Shown: positions 23,602 to 34,757 of the stretch, piece after piece
Layout: each line of letters starts with the position of its first letter
Position numbering within the stretch: the stretch's first letter is position 1
Assembly (NCBI GenBank): GCA_032988165.1
Contig: JANTQF010000338.1
Coordinates: 1-38,101 of the forward strand
DNA length: 38,101 bases
Origin: Emmonsiellopsis sp. PD_33
Lineage: Eukaryota > Ascomycota > Eurotiomycetes > Onygenales > Ajellomycetaceae
Reading direction: 5' to 3'
Made by a program: the position numbers and the translations under genes
The notes under the pieces: model-generated
Database searches by the model: none
Seen by the model: only the letters and a program-made list of their open reading frames with translations
Told to the model about the DNA's origin: nothing

Positions 23602-23650
23602 TTAGGGCTTGACAGCTTAGTCAGAACCCTAAATAGGCTCGCTCACGTGA
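23602..23650. promoter_or_regulatory. Inverted telomere-like hexamers and CACGTG box
   Basis: TTAGGG at 23602-23607 faces CCCTAA at 23627-23632, and a palindromic TCACGTGA follows at 23643-23650. The group lies about 375 bases before the BRCT-protein start. Telobox-like motifs and CACGTG boxes are known promoter elements in fungi. Use as such here is inferred from position. Confidence 0.3.
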
Positions 23651-24023
23651 TCTGCAAGTCATCCACCGCAACGTAAATCCGCTAAACCAATTTTGGATAA
23701 ATGACAACATCCATCGAAAAAGTCAAATCTGGAACTCGCCTGTCATCGGCCTCATATCCTGGTGATAGCGTGCTGGAAAGGCACGGAACCGTTCCTTTGC
23801 TCGCGCCGGCTACTTCATGTTGTGAAAATCCCATATTAGCGGGACTATAGCATTGTTTTGAAGCGGGTGTTTGGTTGGATAGCACTGCGGGCAGCCTATT
23901 TTAGCCACGAAGGTTGTTGACACGGCAATATCGGAAACGAATAACGCTCCTATATCACGAACGAAACATCTATTACGTGCTCCAGGCACATACTGTCTGG
24001 CTCCGAAATAAGGACATACCAAA

Positions 24024-25142
24024 ATGTCCAGCAAGAAGCCCCAAATTCCTCCCTCGATCCGCGATATCTTATCCAGACCCTCAACCACCGCCCTTGAAAC
24101 ATTCGACCCCTGGAATTCCGCGTCGACTGGCCACCAACGAGCGGAGAAATCACAAACAGCTGCCCCCGAATGGCAACAAGTGCGGTCTCAAAAGCTTGGA
24201 AGCCAGTTTGGAGATCGAAGCGGGCGTGGGGGTGGTTATGGAGCGGGTGAATGGGACTGGGTGACGTCAGAAGAGTATCAGGAGAATATAAGGAGAGAGC
24301 AGAGAACCGGTGATATTAGAGCTCTGATGGGCGGTGTGAAAAAGCGGCGTTTAGACGGGGGAATGGTTGAGACGAAGCAGATTGCAACGCAAGGGCGGAT
24401 TGATATGAGTATAAAGAAAGGAAACGGAGCTTTCGTTCTTGAGGATTCAGACGGTGATGGGGGGGGAGATCGCGCATCAAAGAGACCACAGATTCAAAGC
24501 AGTTGCGGTGCAAGGGAAATCTCGACTGAAACACACAAGAATGTCGGTGTTAATCCACCACCACAACCTATATCACAAAGTACCATTCCAGCATCAAATC
24601 CAACACGAACCGAATCCTCTCCCATCCCACAATCGACATCGCCGGATAAGATAATTTTTGAAAATCTAAACATCTATATCAATGGCTCCACCTATCCTCT
24701 CGTCTCAGAACATAAACTCAAACAACTCCTCGTCTCGAACGGGGCAACAGTCTCTCTCGGTCTCGCTCGACGCAGCGTCACTCACGTCATCCTCGGCCGG
24801 CCAAATAACACTCGCAGTGGCAACGGTGCTGGTGGAGGGCTTTCTGGACGGAAGTTGCAGCAAGAGATACAGCGTGTGGGTGGTAAGGGGGTGAAATTTG
24901 TTGGTGTTGAGTGGTAAGTATAGCTTAGTATACTGCTTGGTATTTAGCTGTCAAGCTAGGGAATTGTTGGGAAGAGCTCCCTCATGCCATTTTTTTTGTA
25001 TTCGCTGACCATATTCTTGGGCTTTAGGGTTCTGGAAAGCCTCAAGGCAGGATGCCGACTGTCAGAGGCACGATTCGCAACTTTGCACATGGCCCCTGAT
25101 AAACAGAGGAGTGTCATGAGTATGTTCAAGCGAGCAGAATAG
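24024..25142 (+). CDS. BRCT-domain protein with PCNA-box-like tail
   Basis: Two exons, 24024-24913 and 25028-25142, joined over a 114-base GTAAGT..TTTAG intron with a GCTGAC branch site; product 334 residues. The N-terminal part has a motif FDPWNSASTGHQRAE (residues 27-41) of a type seen in conserved fungal proteins. The middle is low-complexity and charged. A BRCT domain spans about 209-320, starting KIIFENLNIYINGS, with VTHVIL in the core and the conserved tryptophan of VEWVLES at 297, whose codon is split by the intron. BRCT domains bind phosphoproteins or DNA ends in DNA-damage and replication factors, and the first strand resembles the Rev1 BRCT. The last 12 residues, beginning QRSVMSMF (323-330), resemble a degenerate PCNA-interacting box. 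A nuclear role in genome maintenance is inferred; the gene is not named because no characterised orthologue is certain. The start is the first ATG of the frame. Confidence 0.85.
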
Positions 25143-26462
25143 GGCATACGAAGTTTCTTTTACACGCTCTTGATGAGCTCATTTTTGTATATCTATGCAT
25201 CTTTTATGACGACTATACGATGATGAATATGAACTGGGGGACGCTTCTATTTACGCGTTGCCATCAACTGATTGCTTCTCCCATATGTCAACATGGACAG
25301 GGAAATTTTTCGAAGCTCAACCTCTTCAGCTCCTCCTCCACATTTTTTGCATGGGTCAAAGGCGACACCCAACGCCAGGGCAATCAGGCTATTGTCAATC
25401 CACCACCGCACCTTACCAATGCAACTAGAATGTCTCAAGTCACACCATCCTTGAGCCCGGTGATCATCTTGTCCTTATGCTATACCGCCCCCTGAGTGGT
25501 AGCTCTTCTATCCCTGCTATTCTAGATGCACGGTGTATGCAAACTTATCCAATGATGCAATAACGCATATGGACTAAGACAGGATGAGGGAGCGGCACGA
25601 ACACATCCATACTCCAACCTTCCAGCTACTGATCTCACTCCGCATCGAGATCGGGACCGGCCGAGGCCGAGGCCGAGTTCGGAAACCGCCTGGCGGCTGG
25701 GCAGTAGATGTGAGCAAGTACCCGAAGGCAAGTCAGATGGGGATGGAAGTGGAGAATGCATAACCCCTTTCCGGCATTCTAGCAGACAAGTTTCTTGCTT
25801 GTTTGTTTTACTCTGTCGAGCTGGTGGGATGGGATATTTGATTGATCCGATTTCGACTACTATCAATCGATATTTCTTTTGGATGTTAAATGCTAATCGC
25901 TACATGTCACAGGGAGTATCATTTAGAGGGAGAGAGAAGTTTTTGGAAATGCAGCAAACAGAATATCACTTGATTGAAGAAGACAAGTGTCCTGCCTCTC
26001 GCTCCCCCTCGCCTCATACTTCGCCCTCGAGCCGGCTCGGGGCGAAATGCCAACCAGCACACTACATTTACGGAGTACAAATATTTGCATACATGCCTAC
26101 CCTACATACCTTCCACTCCACGATATGAATTGTACCCTTTCACAACAGAGTACATGTCTACATTCCATCCACCCCTTTACCCCCTTTTATGAAGAATAAG
26201 AAGGAATGTCAAACGCAACGCGAGTTTCCCATCTCACCCCTTTCCCCCTCCCCTCTTCCTCTCCTTTAACTCCCCATCACTGCCCACCGCCCACATACCC
26301 TTCTCGACCGCTTCGTCATTCTAGGTGCGGAGGGAGGAAGGGTAACTTATTCCTCTATCAAACCAATCAACCAATGTCACACATCTCTTCAGTGTTGCAT
26401 GGTATATAAACAAACACAACAAGAATCCCCCCCTCTCAAGGTATAAGAACCGAACCCTGCCC

Positions 26463-26484
26463 TTTTTTTTTTTTTTTTTTTTTT
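26463..26484. repeat. Poly-T tract (22)
   Basis: Uninterrupted run of 22 T in the convergent intergenic region. Confidence 0.9.
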
Positions 26485-27036
26485 CCTTCTCCATTCTGCA
26501 TTTTAACCATTTCACAGATTCCCCTCCCAACGGCCCAGTTTGAAATTCTTTCTTTTTCACGTGTTCATTCTTGCGTTGCGGTGTAGTGTGGTGCGGTGCG
26601 GTGTGGCTATGTGGAATTTCCCCTTGGGAAGAGGAGGGGGAAAGAGATTTTTGTTCGTGTAACTACTCCAACAACAACCGGACAGACAGACAGGCTAATC
26701 ATTTTACCTCCGGGGGTGGTTGGACTTGTATGTAGTACGCGTATGTAGTGTACATGCACATACATACCTGGATGGATGGGTATGGGCAGGTGTAGATGGA
26801 TATACGTGCAACGATATGGTATGAGAGGGGGGGTGGGTTACTTGTTGTAGGTTAGTTAGTTGTGGTTGTTTCTCAGACATACATATACATATAACTACAA
26901 GTACATGTATGTATGTATGTACAGGTACAACCTAACCCAGTACACCCGCGCGCAGTTTCAGCGGGGCAGGCTGGTCCTATATATCCTCATGTAGGATGGA
27001 TGTAGCCCTGGGGAAAAAAAGTTTCATCATTGGGAA

Positions 27037-27039
<3 letters not shown>

Positions 27040-27084
<45 letters not shown>
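27040..27084. repeat. (ATG)15 microsatellite
   Basis: Fifteen perfect ATG copies followed by GGATGGAT; noncoding context. Confidence 0.93.
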
Positions 27085-27086
<2 letters not shown>

Positions 27087-27873
27087 TGGATTGGTTAACC
27101 ATGCCAAATCAAACTGAGTCTCATATAATAACTAGATAAATACATGGACAAGCTCACTACCACCTGGTAATATCCCTCATTCATATTCATACTGTAGTCA
27201 ACTAAACTGAGTTGGTGATACATGCAGGAAAGGATAAGTATGTACATTCTGCCACAACCTGGTGATCCAGCCTGATGAACACTAGCACTTACATACTATT
27301 AATTCCTATTCCTATTCTAAATTCATCTCTACCTACCTATCTATCTATAGACTATAGTATTTTAACCTAGCTTAGACTATCTAGTTATTCATTTATTCTT
27401 AGCAGTAGGAACCATGAGAGTAAGAAATCTAAAAAATATATAATATATTTCAGCTTTTTTCAGCATAATACTAGCCTCATCCCCCCTCTTTAATTATAGA
27501 AAGATAAGTATTTATTTTAAAAAAACCCTGATATATCCCACTAAAAATCTTAGGGAGAGTTAGAGGCCAGGAGGTAGAAGGCAGAAAGTAGAGGATGCTA
27601 AGGATAATAAGGGTAGTAGGGATAGTAGGGAGTAGTAGAGATAATAGGAGGAATAGGGGTAATCAAAGTAATAAGAATATTATAATACCTATACCTATCT
27701 ATATCTATACCCATATCATCCATCTATATAGACTAGATATACATACTACCCAGTAACCTCCAGATCTAAACCCAGCCAAGAGCCAAATCCAATCCACCAA
27801 TCCAAACCAAAAAAAAACCAAAAACTAAAAAACCAATATAAAAACACAAAAACTAACCATCTAACCTACCTAC

Positions 27874-30869
27874 CTACCCCATCTCTCCCCCTTCCCCTGT
27901 CCCCCCTGCTCCCCCCTGCTCCCCACCCTCTCCAACCATCACCACCCCCTCCCCCCTCCTCACCACCACCCCCACCGACGCAGTCGCAGACGCAGACGCA
28001 GGCATAGACCCCACACTATCCCTCTCACTCTTCCCACCCATCCTCCTCCTCCTCTCCCTCCGCTCGCGCCGCTCAGCTTCCACCTCAGAACTAACAGGCG
28101 GCACTGCCGGTGTTACCGACGTGTTCGAGCTCTGCTGTGGGCTAGGGCCGGGGTGTTGGAGTTGTACTTGTAAAGACGAGAGCGAGTCATTTGGTTGGTG
28201 CTGGTGCTGCGGTCCCGGCCGAGTCCGTTCCGGTGTTGATTGGTAGGGATATGGGTGTCTATTATGTGATTGAGATTGAGATTGAGGATGAGATGCGGTC
28301 GGTAGGGAGGGGAGGGGATGGTGGTGCGTGTTGTTGTTATTATTACTAGTAGTCTGTGACAACGACGTCGTCGACGAGGACTTCGCATGCGTATGGATCT
28401 GTGAGGGGAGATGCGGTGTGGAGCGCGACTGTGGTGGCGGTGGCTTGCGAGGCGGACTACCGTCGCCGGGCTGCTTGGGTGGTAAGGGGGGTGGAGGCGG
28501 CGAGGGCGAGTGGCCGCGTTGCGGGAAGAGGTGGAATTTTCCTCCACCCCCCGCGTTCACGTTCGCGTTCGCGTTGGCTGATGCTATTCTTGATTCCTCC
28601 TCCTCTTTGTCATGTGATGGGATGCGAGTGTGTGTATGAGTATTGCGGCGTTTATATTCTGTGCCGGAGCCGACGGAGTCGTCCGACGAGGACGACACGG
28701 AGCGCGCTCCGCGCCGGTATCGAGAGCGGAGGTCGTCGGTTTCGATCTCCTTCTCATCAAAGGTTGATTTGGTAGGGGTGGGCGTTGGCGTTGAGAGGCG
28801 ATGTAGTTGATCGGTTTCCTTTGATTGGGTGGTGTCCCCCTTTACTAGGCCGAGGGTTTCCTCCTCCGTCGCGTCTTTCATCGTCCGCTTCGGATCGTGC
28901 TGGTGATGGTGGTGGTTGCGCGATGTCAGATGGCCAAAGCCAAATAGCCGGCTGCCGGGGTTCTCGGCCATCCCGCCGCTGCTGCTATGCGGGGGCTCGT
29001 TGGACATGCGGCGGTGGAAGACGTTCTGGAAGGAGAATTGTCGCCGAGATGTATGTGGCGGGGGCAGTGGTGCGAGTGTGCTGCTCCTGGCGGGCGAGGG
29101 GTGCGGGGAGGAGCCGCTTGACTTGACGCTGTTGGCCCATTGGATTGTCTGCGCGGTCCCGCTGCGTTGGCGGCGATGCTCGACGTGTTGGAACGCGTCG
29201 CCGAGCGCGTCCACGGACTTCTCATCAGCCGCAGCATTCAAACTCTCCCTGTTTTCCGGTTGGCTGGGGATGCTCGTTAGAGCGTTCGTATGCAACGGGA
29301 TGTGCTGGGATGATAGTGTCGGTTTCCAGTAGGGATGCAGAGTGCTGGACGTGCGGCTACGGCTGAAGAACGAGCCCCCGCTGCTCCCCCGCGTACTCGG
29401 CCGGTGGTGGGGGAGTTCCTCGTCGACAAAGTCGGGGAACTTGGACATGCCCAGCGGCGGATGTCTCGTCGTAGTCCGCCTGGATGGCGTGCTCATGGGA
29501 CTCTCCCCGATAATGGTCCTCCGCCTCCTCAATCCATCCCACTCAATAATCTCATCCTCCCTGGGCGGCTCGGACTCATCCATGCGCTTCTCCTCATAAT
29601 ACCTCATAGCCTCCTCCTTCTCCATCTTCTGTCTCGCAGCCGATATCCGGCGAATGATCGCCGCGGTACCGCGGATGGCATCAGCTTTGGGTTCCGTTTC
29701 CGGCTGCTCCTGCTCAGCAACCTCGCGCACCTGGTCCAAATCGCCCTTGAAGATTGCGGCATCAGGAACATCCTTTGCGGACTTGGAGAGCTGCAGCAGC
29801 ACGACGCCGGCGCAAATCTGCAAGAAGCCCATGATGACGGTAGTAATGCTAATAGCGGTTCCCTTGAAACCCTGAAACAGAATCGCAGACGTGATAATCG
29901 TGGCACTCGTAAAAAGGACATAATATGTAGGGGTGACCAGCGCGGCATTAAATATATTCAACGCTTTCTGTGCGTGGGTTAGCATTAGCATGGGTAATTA
30001 TCTACCTTCCGACCCGGGAAGAGGCTAGACACTCACATTCAAGTAAATAATCTCCGTCAACAACGTTGCAATAACAAAAACCAACAAAACATACAAAAAC
30101 CACTCCTTGAACTGCGACTGGCCCCCAATCTGCGCGATAATGGCCGCGCCTAATCCCTGCGTCGCAACCACGCTCAACCCGCCAATCAAGCTGCATATAC
30201 TGATATACACAAACATGCTCTTATTGCCGTAGCGGGGCCCAGCCCACAGCGCAATAAACGTACATGCCACGATGATCACACCAGCATACGTCAGAAAGCC
30301 CGGGGTGATGACGAAGTGCTGCATGTCCTGGATGTTGGCGACGGAGGACTGCGTTGGGGCGTTCATGGCGATGACCACGGAGCCGATGATGCAGTTGAAG
30401 CAGCCGACCTTGCCGACGAAGCTGAGGCGTTCTTTTAGAAAAATGGCGGAGAGCACGGTGGTGACGACGACGGAGAGGGCGCCGAGCGGGGTGACGAGGA
30501 TGGCGTCGACGAAGGCGTAGGCGACGAAGTTTAGGATCTCGCCGATTATCATTCTTCATCTAATTAGTTCCTATACTATATATAGAGAGAGAGGTTATAT
30601 GAAAAATGCAAAACTCACAAACTCATCCCCAACCACCACCACCAAACCTTCAAATACCCCATCCCCTCGCCGGGATCCTCATTATATTTCACATTGGCCT
30701 TGAGCAAGCCCATCTTCTTCAGCACAAACGAGACACCGATGAAGAGGCCCGATGCCACGGCGAGCGAGATGCCAACCGCCTTGAACACGGGCGGACGCCC
30801 CTCTGGCCCGCCCAGGCCGCCTCCGCCGCTGCGGGCGTAGATGGTCGAGGCATCGTTGATGTCTAGCAT
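27874..30869 (-). CDS. NIPA/DUF803 magnesium-transporter-like membrane protein
   Basis: Three exons: 30869-30619, 30553-30037 and 29967-27874, with introns of 65 (GTGAGT..GAAG) and 69 (GTGAGT..CACAG) bases; product 953 residues. NIPA proteins are multi-pass membrane proteins linked to Mg2+ uptake and endosomal or plasma-membrane trafficking. The first 330 or so residues hold about nine hydrophobic segments. NIPA hallmarks are GISLAVASGLFIGVSFVLKK, WWLGMSLMIIGEILNF (across the first splice join), AILVTPLGALSV with the following LKERL loop, and IIYLNKALNIFNAALVTP across the second join. The remaining 620 or so residues are predicted to be cytosolic and disordered: Ser/Pro/His/Asn-rich, with PPPPPLPPK, His runs and NANANVNA. 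Animal homologues are 330-420 residues, so the tail is the odd part. The ATG is the first of the frame and sits just before the first hydrophobic segment. Transport specificity is not shown by sequence. Confidence 0.9.
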
Positions 30870-32549
30870 TGTGGCGGGGGGGAGGAACGTAGGCCGTCAA
30901 CGGCCCGACTGGCTGGGCAGTCGGCCGTTGAGGGGTGGGGATATGGGGTGAGGTCGAGGAGTATGTATTTATGTATGGACGGATGGGCGGGTGGATTGTT
31001 GGTGCCGTGGTTCCTGCTGGGGCGGTGACGGGTGTGCAGCGTCTGTCTGGTTCGGAGTCAAGGGCGGTGTGAGGGCGGGAAGAAGTTAGACCATTGTAGG
31101 GGTAGATATGGCCGTGGGTGAGATGCAGGAGATGTATCTATCTCGTCGTGTCTCCTCGATATATGTACAGCTGGCAGGTGGTCCCACTGGAACAACGCAA
31201 TGGCAGGTTGCAGGAGAAAAAGCAAGGAGAGCCGTCAGAGGCTGGGCAGATGCCAGAAGGCGAAAGCGACCGGATCGAATGGGAGCGAGAATGGGTACTG
31301 GTATTTGCGAAGTTGTTGAGAAAGTTGGCAGCCAGTGGGAGGTTGACAAAGGAGATGCAGGATCTACATGCCGTCTGTTTGGGCTGGTTAGTTAAATAGT
31401 GTCTGGCTGCGAGACCGCGGCAGGCTGGACTTACAGCTTCGTGACGGTGAGAAGGGGAGCAGACGAGCGAGGAGAGCAGCCCTTCTCCTCTGAAGCTGGC
31501 TGCAATGGAGTTCGGGGTTGGGGCCAGCTCGAGGTTGGAGGTTGGCGGTTTCAAGAGGCAGGGATGCGGCTCAACTGCGACGGCTGGCGTCCCGCATATT
31601 CATGCGCTGTTGGAGAGCGGTTTGGAATTGGGAGAGAAGGGTGTTGATGATACTAGTCTTATCTTCTCCATCTATCTCTCCATCTACCTGTAAACATCCG
31701 TATCTCACCTCTATTCCTCTCTTCTGCCTGTTCTTTTCCCCCGTCGAATCTTGTAAACACGCGCCAAGCCCTGTTGCCACGGCGATGGGCGCTTACTTCT
31801 ATTCTAGCCCCTGACGAGAGATAAATAGTAGTAACTGGATGGAATGAACAGAACAACTCCAGATAACAGACATGAGAAGAAGGATTGGCCTCTATCTACT
31901 TGCTTCTCTTTAACTAAATACAAGCCAGGTGTTCCCTTCTAGCCGCTGGGCAATTCTCCAGACGTAGTCCCCAAACGCCCCCTGTTCCATCCCCATCCCC
32001 ATCCCGTCCTTCCCTGGACTACATACATATTAATACTCACCAGCCTGAGCTTACCTTCGAGTCCACTGTTATATATAGTAGAAGAAAAGTAGAAGAACAG
32101 AACAGAACAGAACAGAACACAGTCTAAGATTGAAAGTTAAATATACACATACATACTATTTTAAACTGTTATAGTTATAGTCATACATAGCCATAGGCAC
32201 ATCCATCATTCTCATTCTCAATTCTCATTCATGCATGATAAGTAACTACTAATTAGTATACCATCTCCTCTTCTTCCTTTCCTTTCCTTTCCTTTTATTT
32301 ACTACTACACATTGTTCATTCATTTTCCCTTCCAAGCTTCCTTTTTCTTCAAATATATATACCCAAACACACACATCAAACAAGAAAATAAACAAAAACC
32401 CCGCTCATTCATTCATTCATATATAACAACGACAATGAATATATATATATATAAAGCAGAACCCCCACCACCCATAAAAACATAACGACATCAGCCATAA
32501 AATCATTTCTTTTCAAAGCAAGAAAAGAAAAGAAAAGAAAAGAAAAGAA
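30870..32549. other. Intergenic between NIPA and patatin-like genes
   Basis: Holds the NIPA promoter and leader on the left and the patatin 3' region on the right, both on the minus strand. No independent gene is supported; overlapping frames at 31086-31814 have no ATG-based coding logic or known domain. Simple repeats are (AACAG)4 at 32096-32115 and (AAAAG)5 at about 32523-32547, directly after the patatin stop codon. Confidence 0.55.
32523..32547. repeat. (AAAAG)5 microsatellite
   Basis: Five perfect AAAAG copies ending 3 bases from the stop codon of the patatin-like gene, so on the transcribed strand the 3' untranslated region starts with CTTTT repeats. Confidence 0.9.
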
Positions 32550-34757
32550 CTACCGCCGATTATACACCGGCTTCCTCCCCTTATTAACCAACGGCGGCGG
32601 CCCATCGTCCGGATACGGCAGCTTCATCTTCATACTATTCATATTCATATTCATACCCGCGTAATTGCTCGACGGCCGGTTGGGTGCCCGGGGCGGGATG
32701 GGCATTATTACCGGCGCCTGGCCGTCTTCGGGATACGGGATGGGGGTTTTGGGCGGCCGCGGGGGTGGTTGGGTTGCTGGGCTGGTTGGGAATGTCTCGG
32801 AGCTGAGGCGGGGGGAGTGGGTGTGGGTGCTGTGGGGTGGGCTGGGTCGTTGTTGTTGTTGCTGTTGTTGATGTAGGTCTAGGCTGAGGCGGTTGGTGGT
32901 GGTGGAGGAGGAGGAGGAGGGGTGGTGGGTTGCTGAGTTTTTGCGGTTGATGTTTAGGGGTTGTGGGTATTCGTTTGTTGTGATTACGGTGTATTTGTCT
33001 TGCGAGGAGGTGCGGTTTTGATAGGGGTATCGTGGGGGTGGGACGGGTGGGGGAGGCTGAGGGTTGTGATTTGCCGATGGGAGGAGGAAGTCTTCTCCTG
33101 GAAGTTCCACGGCGGCGGGTAACTCGATGGCGGAAGAGTGAGGCGGTTGTGGCTGGGGTGGTAGTATGGATTGCGGGGATGAGATGGTCATGGAGCTCCG
33201 TCGAGGCGGGGGGATGGGTGGGACAGGGCGGTAGTGCTGGAGTCGATCGGCGTCCTCGACGCCTTCTTCAAAACTGACCGCGTCGCCGCCCGCTTCACGC
33301 GATTCGAGTCTGCGGTGTGTAAGGTAGATCTTGGCCAGTTTGGCGGCGGCCTCCTGGTTCATTTTCTGCACCTCGTTACGCGCAACGTACATGCGCGTGC
33401 TCGTGCTAATATCGGCCAACCGGTTCCACTCGTTCATGCCAAATTCGCCTACGCCGACTTCTACGTTGAGACGGAAATAGTTTTCCGAAGGGACGTTCCG
33501 TTTCGCGAGATGCTCTCTTAGCATGGCTTGGTGAGTCTTTTCGCACCCCTCGATTTTCGAGATCAGCCGTCTTCGCGCCTCCGCAAAGTTTCCTAGCGAG
33601 TCTGAGAAAACATCCTCCCACCATTCGTGTTGCATATGGTTCGTCCCCGCTGGCCGCTTGCCTGTTCCAATACTGACAAACACGCCAACTTCTCTCCCGG
33701 GCCATTCGTTTACGGCCGCCTCGTCGAGGATCTGGGGCGCTGGATTGTACTTCCCCGCACCTTCATCAACGAAAACATGTTGCCCTATTTGAATCGGTTT
33801 GAATGCGAGGCCTGTCGCAGAGGTCGCTCGTCCTGCCTGCCATATGGTACAGTTGAATTCTGGTGGTGGTTCTTTTCGTGAATCATACGATCGTAGTAAC
33901 GTCGAGTTTCCATTCTTTGGTGTGCCTTTATATACCGCGGTCACGGCGCTGAATGGCAGTAATAGTTAGTAGACAGTAACTAAACGAAGGCAAAAAGTAA
34001 CTCACGTCTTTGTCCTGTATTCCCGATTATCATAAAGTTTCGCATCCGGATTCCCCCATATTGACCCATTTATCACAGCAGAACCACGCGAGCTTGCAGG
34101 TGACGGGCTCGACACCGCCATCGTGCTCACACTCCCCCGACTAATCCTCCTCTGTAAGCCATTACTCGTCTGCGGCCTGGCCACGGGACTCGCAAGATAT
34201 GGGCGCGCAGGCGCAGGCGAGCCATCATTCCCCTCAGACTCGAAAACGGTATGTTCGCGCACACACTGGCGGATGGCTTCCTCGAGCTTCGAGGCCTTGA
34301 ACAGGGTCGATCGATAAGGGATTCCGGCGATGGTCTTGTCCGTCTCGAAGACGCGCCGGGTCATGCGCACGTACACCTCCTTGCAGGTTTCTAGGTCGAG
34401 GCGGAGCCGGCCCAGCATCAGGGCGATGAGGCCGCCGGTGCCGGTGCCGGCGATGAGGTCGAAGTGGTCGCATGGTTTGGGGATCTGGTCGCGGGCGGGG
34501 GCCTTGCCTTCGCACTCGACGTAGGTGCGGTGCATGAGTTCTTGGAGGAGGATGAGCATCGAGTAGCCGCGGACGCCGCCGCCATCTGTGGATTTGGAGC
34601 CCGCGTTAGTGACTGGTTTTGATAGCTAGAGATGGGGGTGGATGCAGCGGATTGCGCCGTGCAGTGGAAGGCGACGAGCAGTCTACATACCTAGTGACAG
34701 CACCCGTAGAGGCGGGCCCTTGGTGGTATCTTTGCGGCGGAGATGGTTGGGATCCAT
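32550..34757 (-). CDS. Patatin-like phospholipase-fold protein, apparent pseudoenzyme
   Basis: Three exons: 34757-34691, 34585-34006 and 33948-32550, with introns of 105 (GTATGT..CACAG) and 57 (GTGAGT..TTCAG) bases; product 681 residues. The patatin fold begins at residue 18 with the oxyanion-loop motif VLSLDGGGVRGYS, formed across the first intron, and continues with FDLIAGTGTGGLIALMLGRL at 64-83. Active patatins have G-x-S-x-G here; this protein has G69-T-G71-T-G73, so the nucleophile serine is glycine (codon GGC). The second catalytic motif, normally DGG or DGA, reads VDEGAGKYN with D277. It is usually annotated as a calcium-independent phospholipase A2-like protein, but as written it should not hydrolyse lipid. 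Residues after about 440 are Pro/Ser-rich and disordered with a run of eight or nine Gln. I have the impression that this variant is shared by related fungal proteins, which would imply a binding or regulatory role. Confidence 0.88.

Larger units (their letters stand above)
25143..27873. other. Intergenic between BRCT and NIPA genes
   Basis: Convergent 3' ends flank this 2.7-kb gap, which should hold both 3' untranslated regions. I see no gene. It is rich in simple sequence: T22 at 26463-26484, GTAT/ACAT words near 26880-26920, (ATG)15 at 27040-27084, and an AT-rich block at about 27300-27560. Confidence 0.55.

Noticed and set aside
28113..29982. Several long frames on both strands within the third exon of the NIPA-type gene
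   Set aside because: Shadows of a GC-rich low-complexity coding exon; Arg/Ser/Pro-rich without domains.
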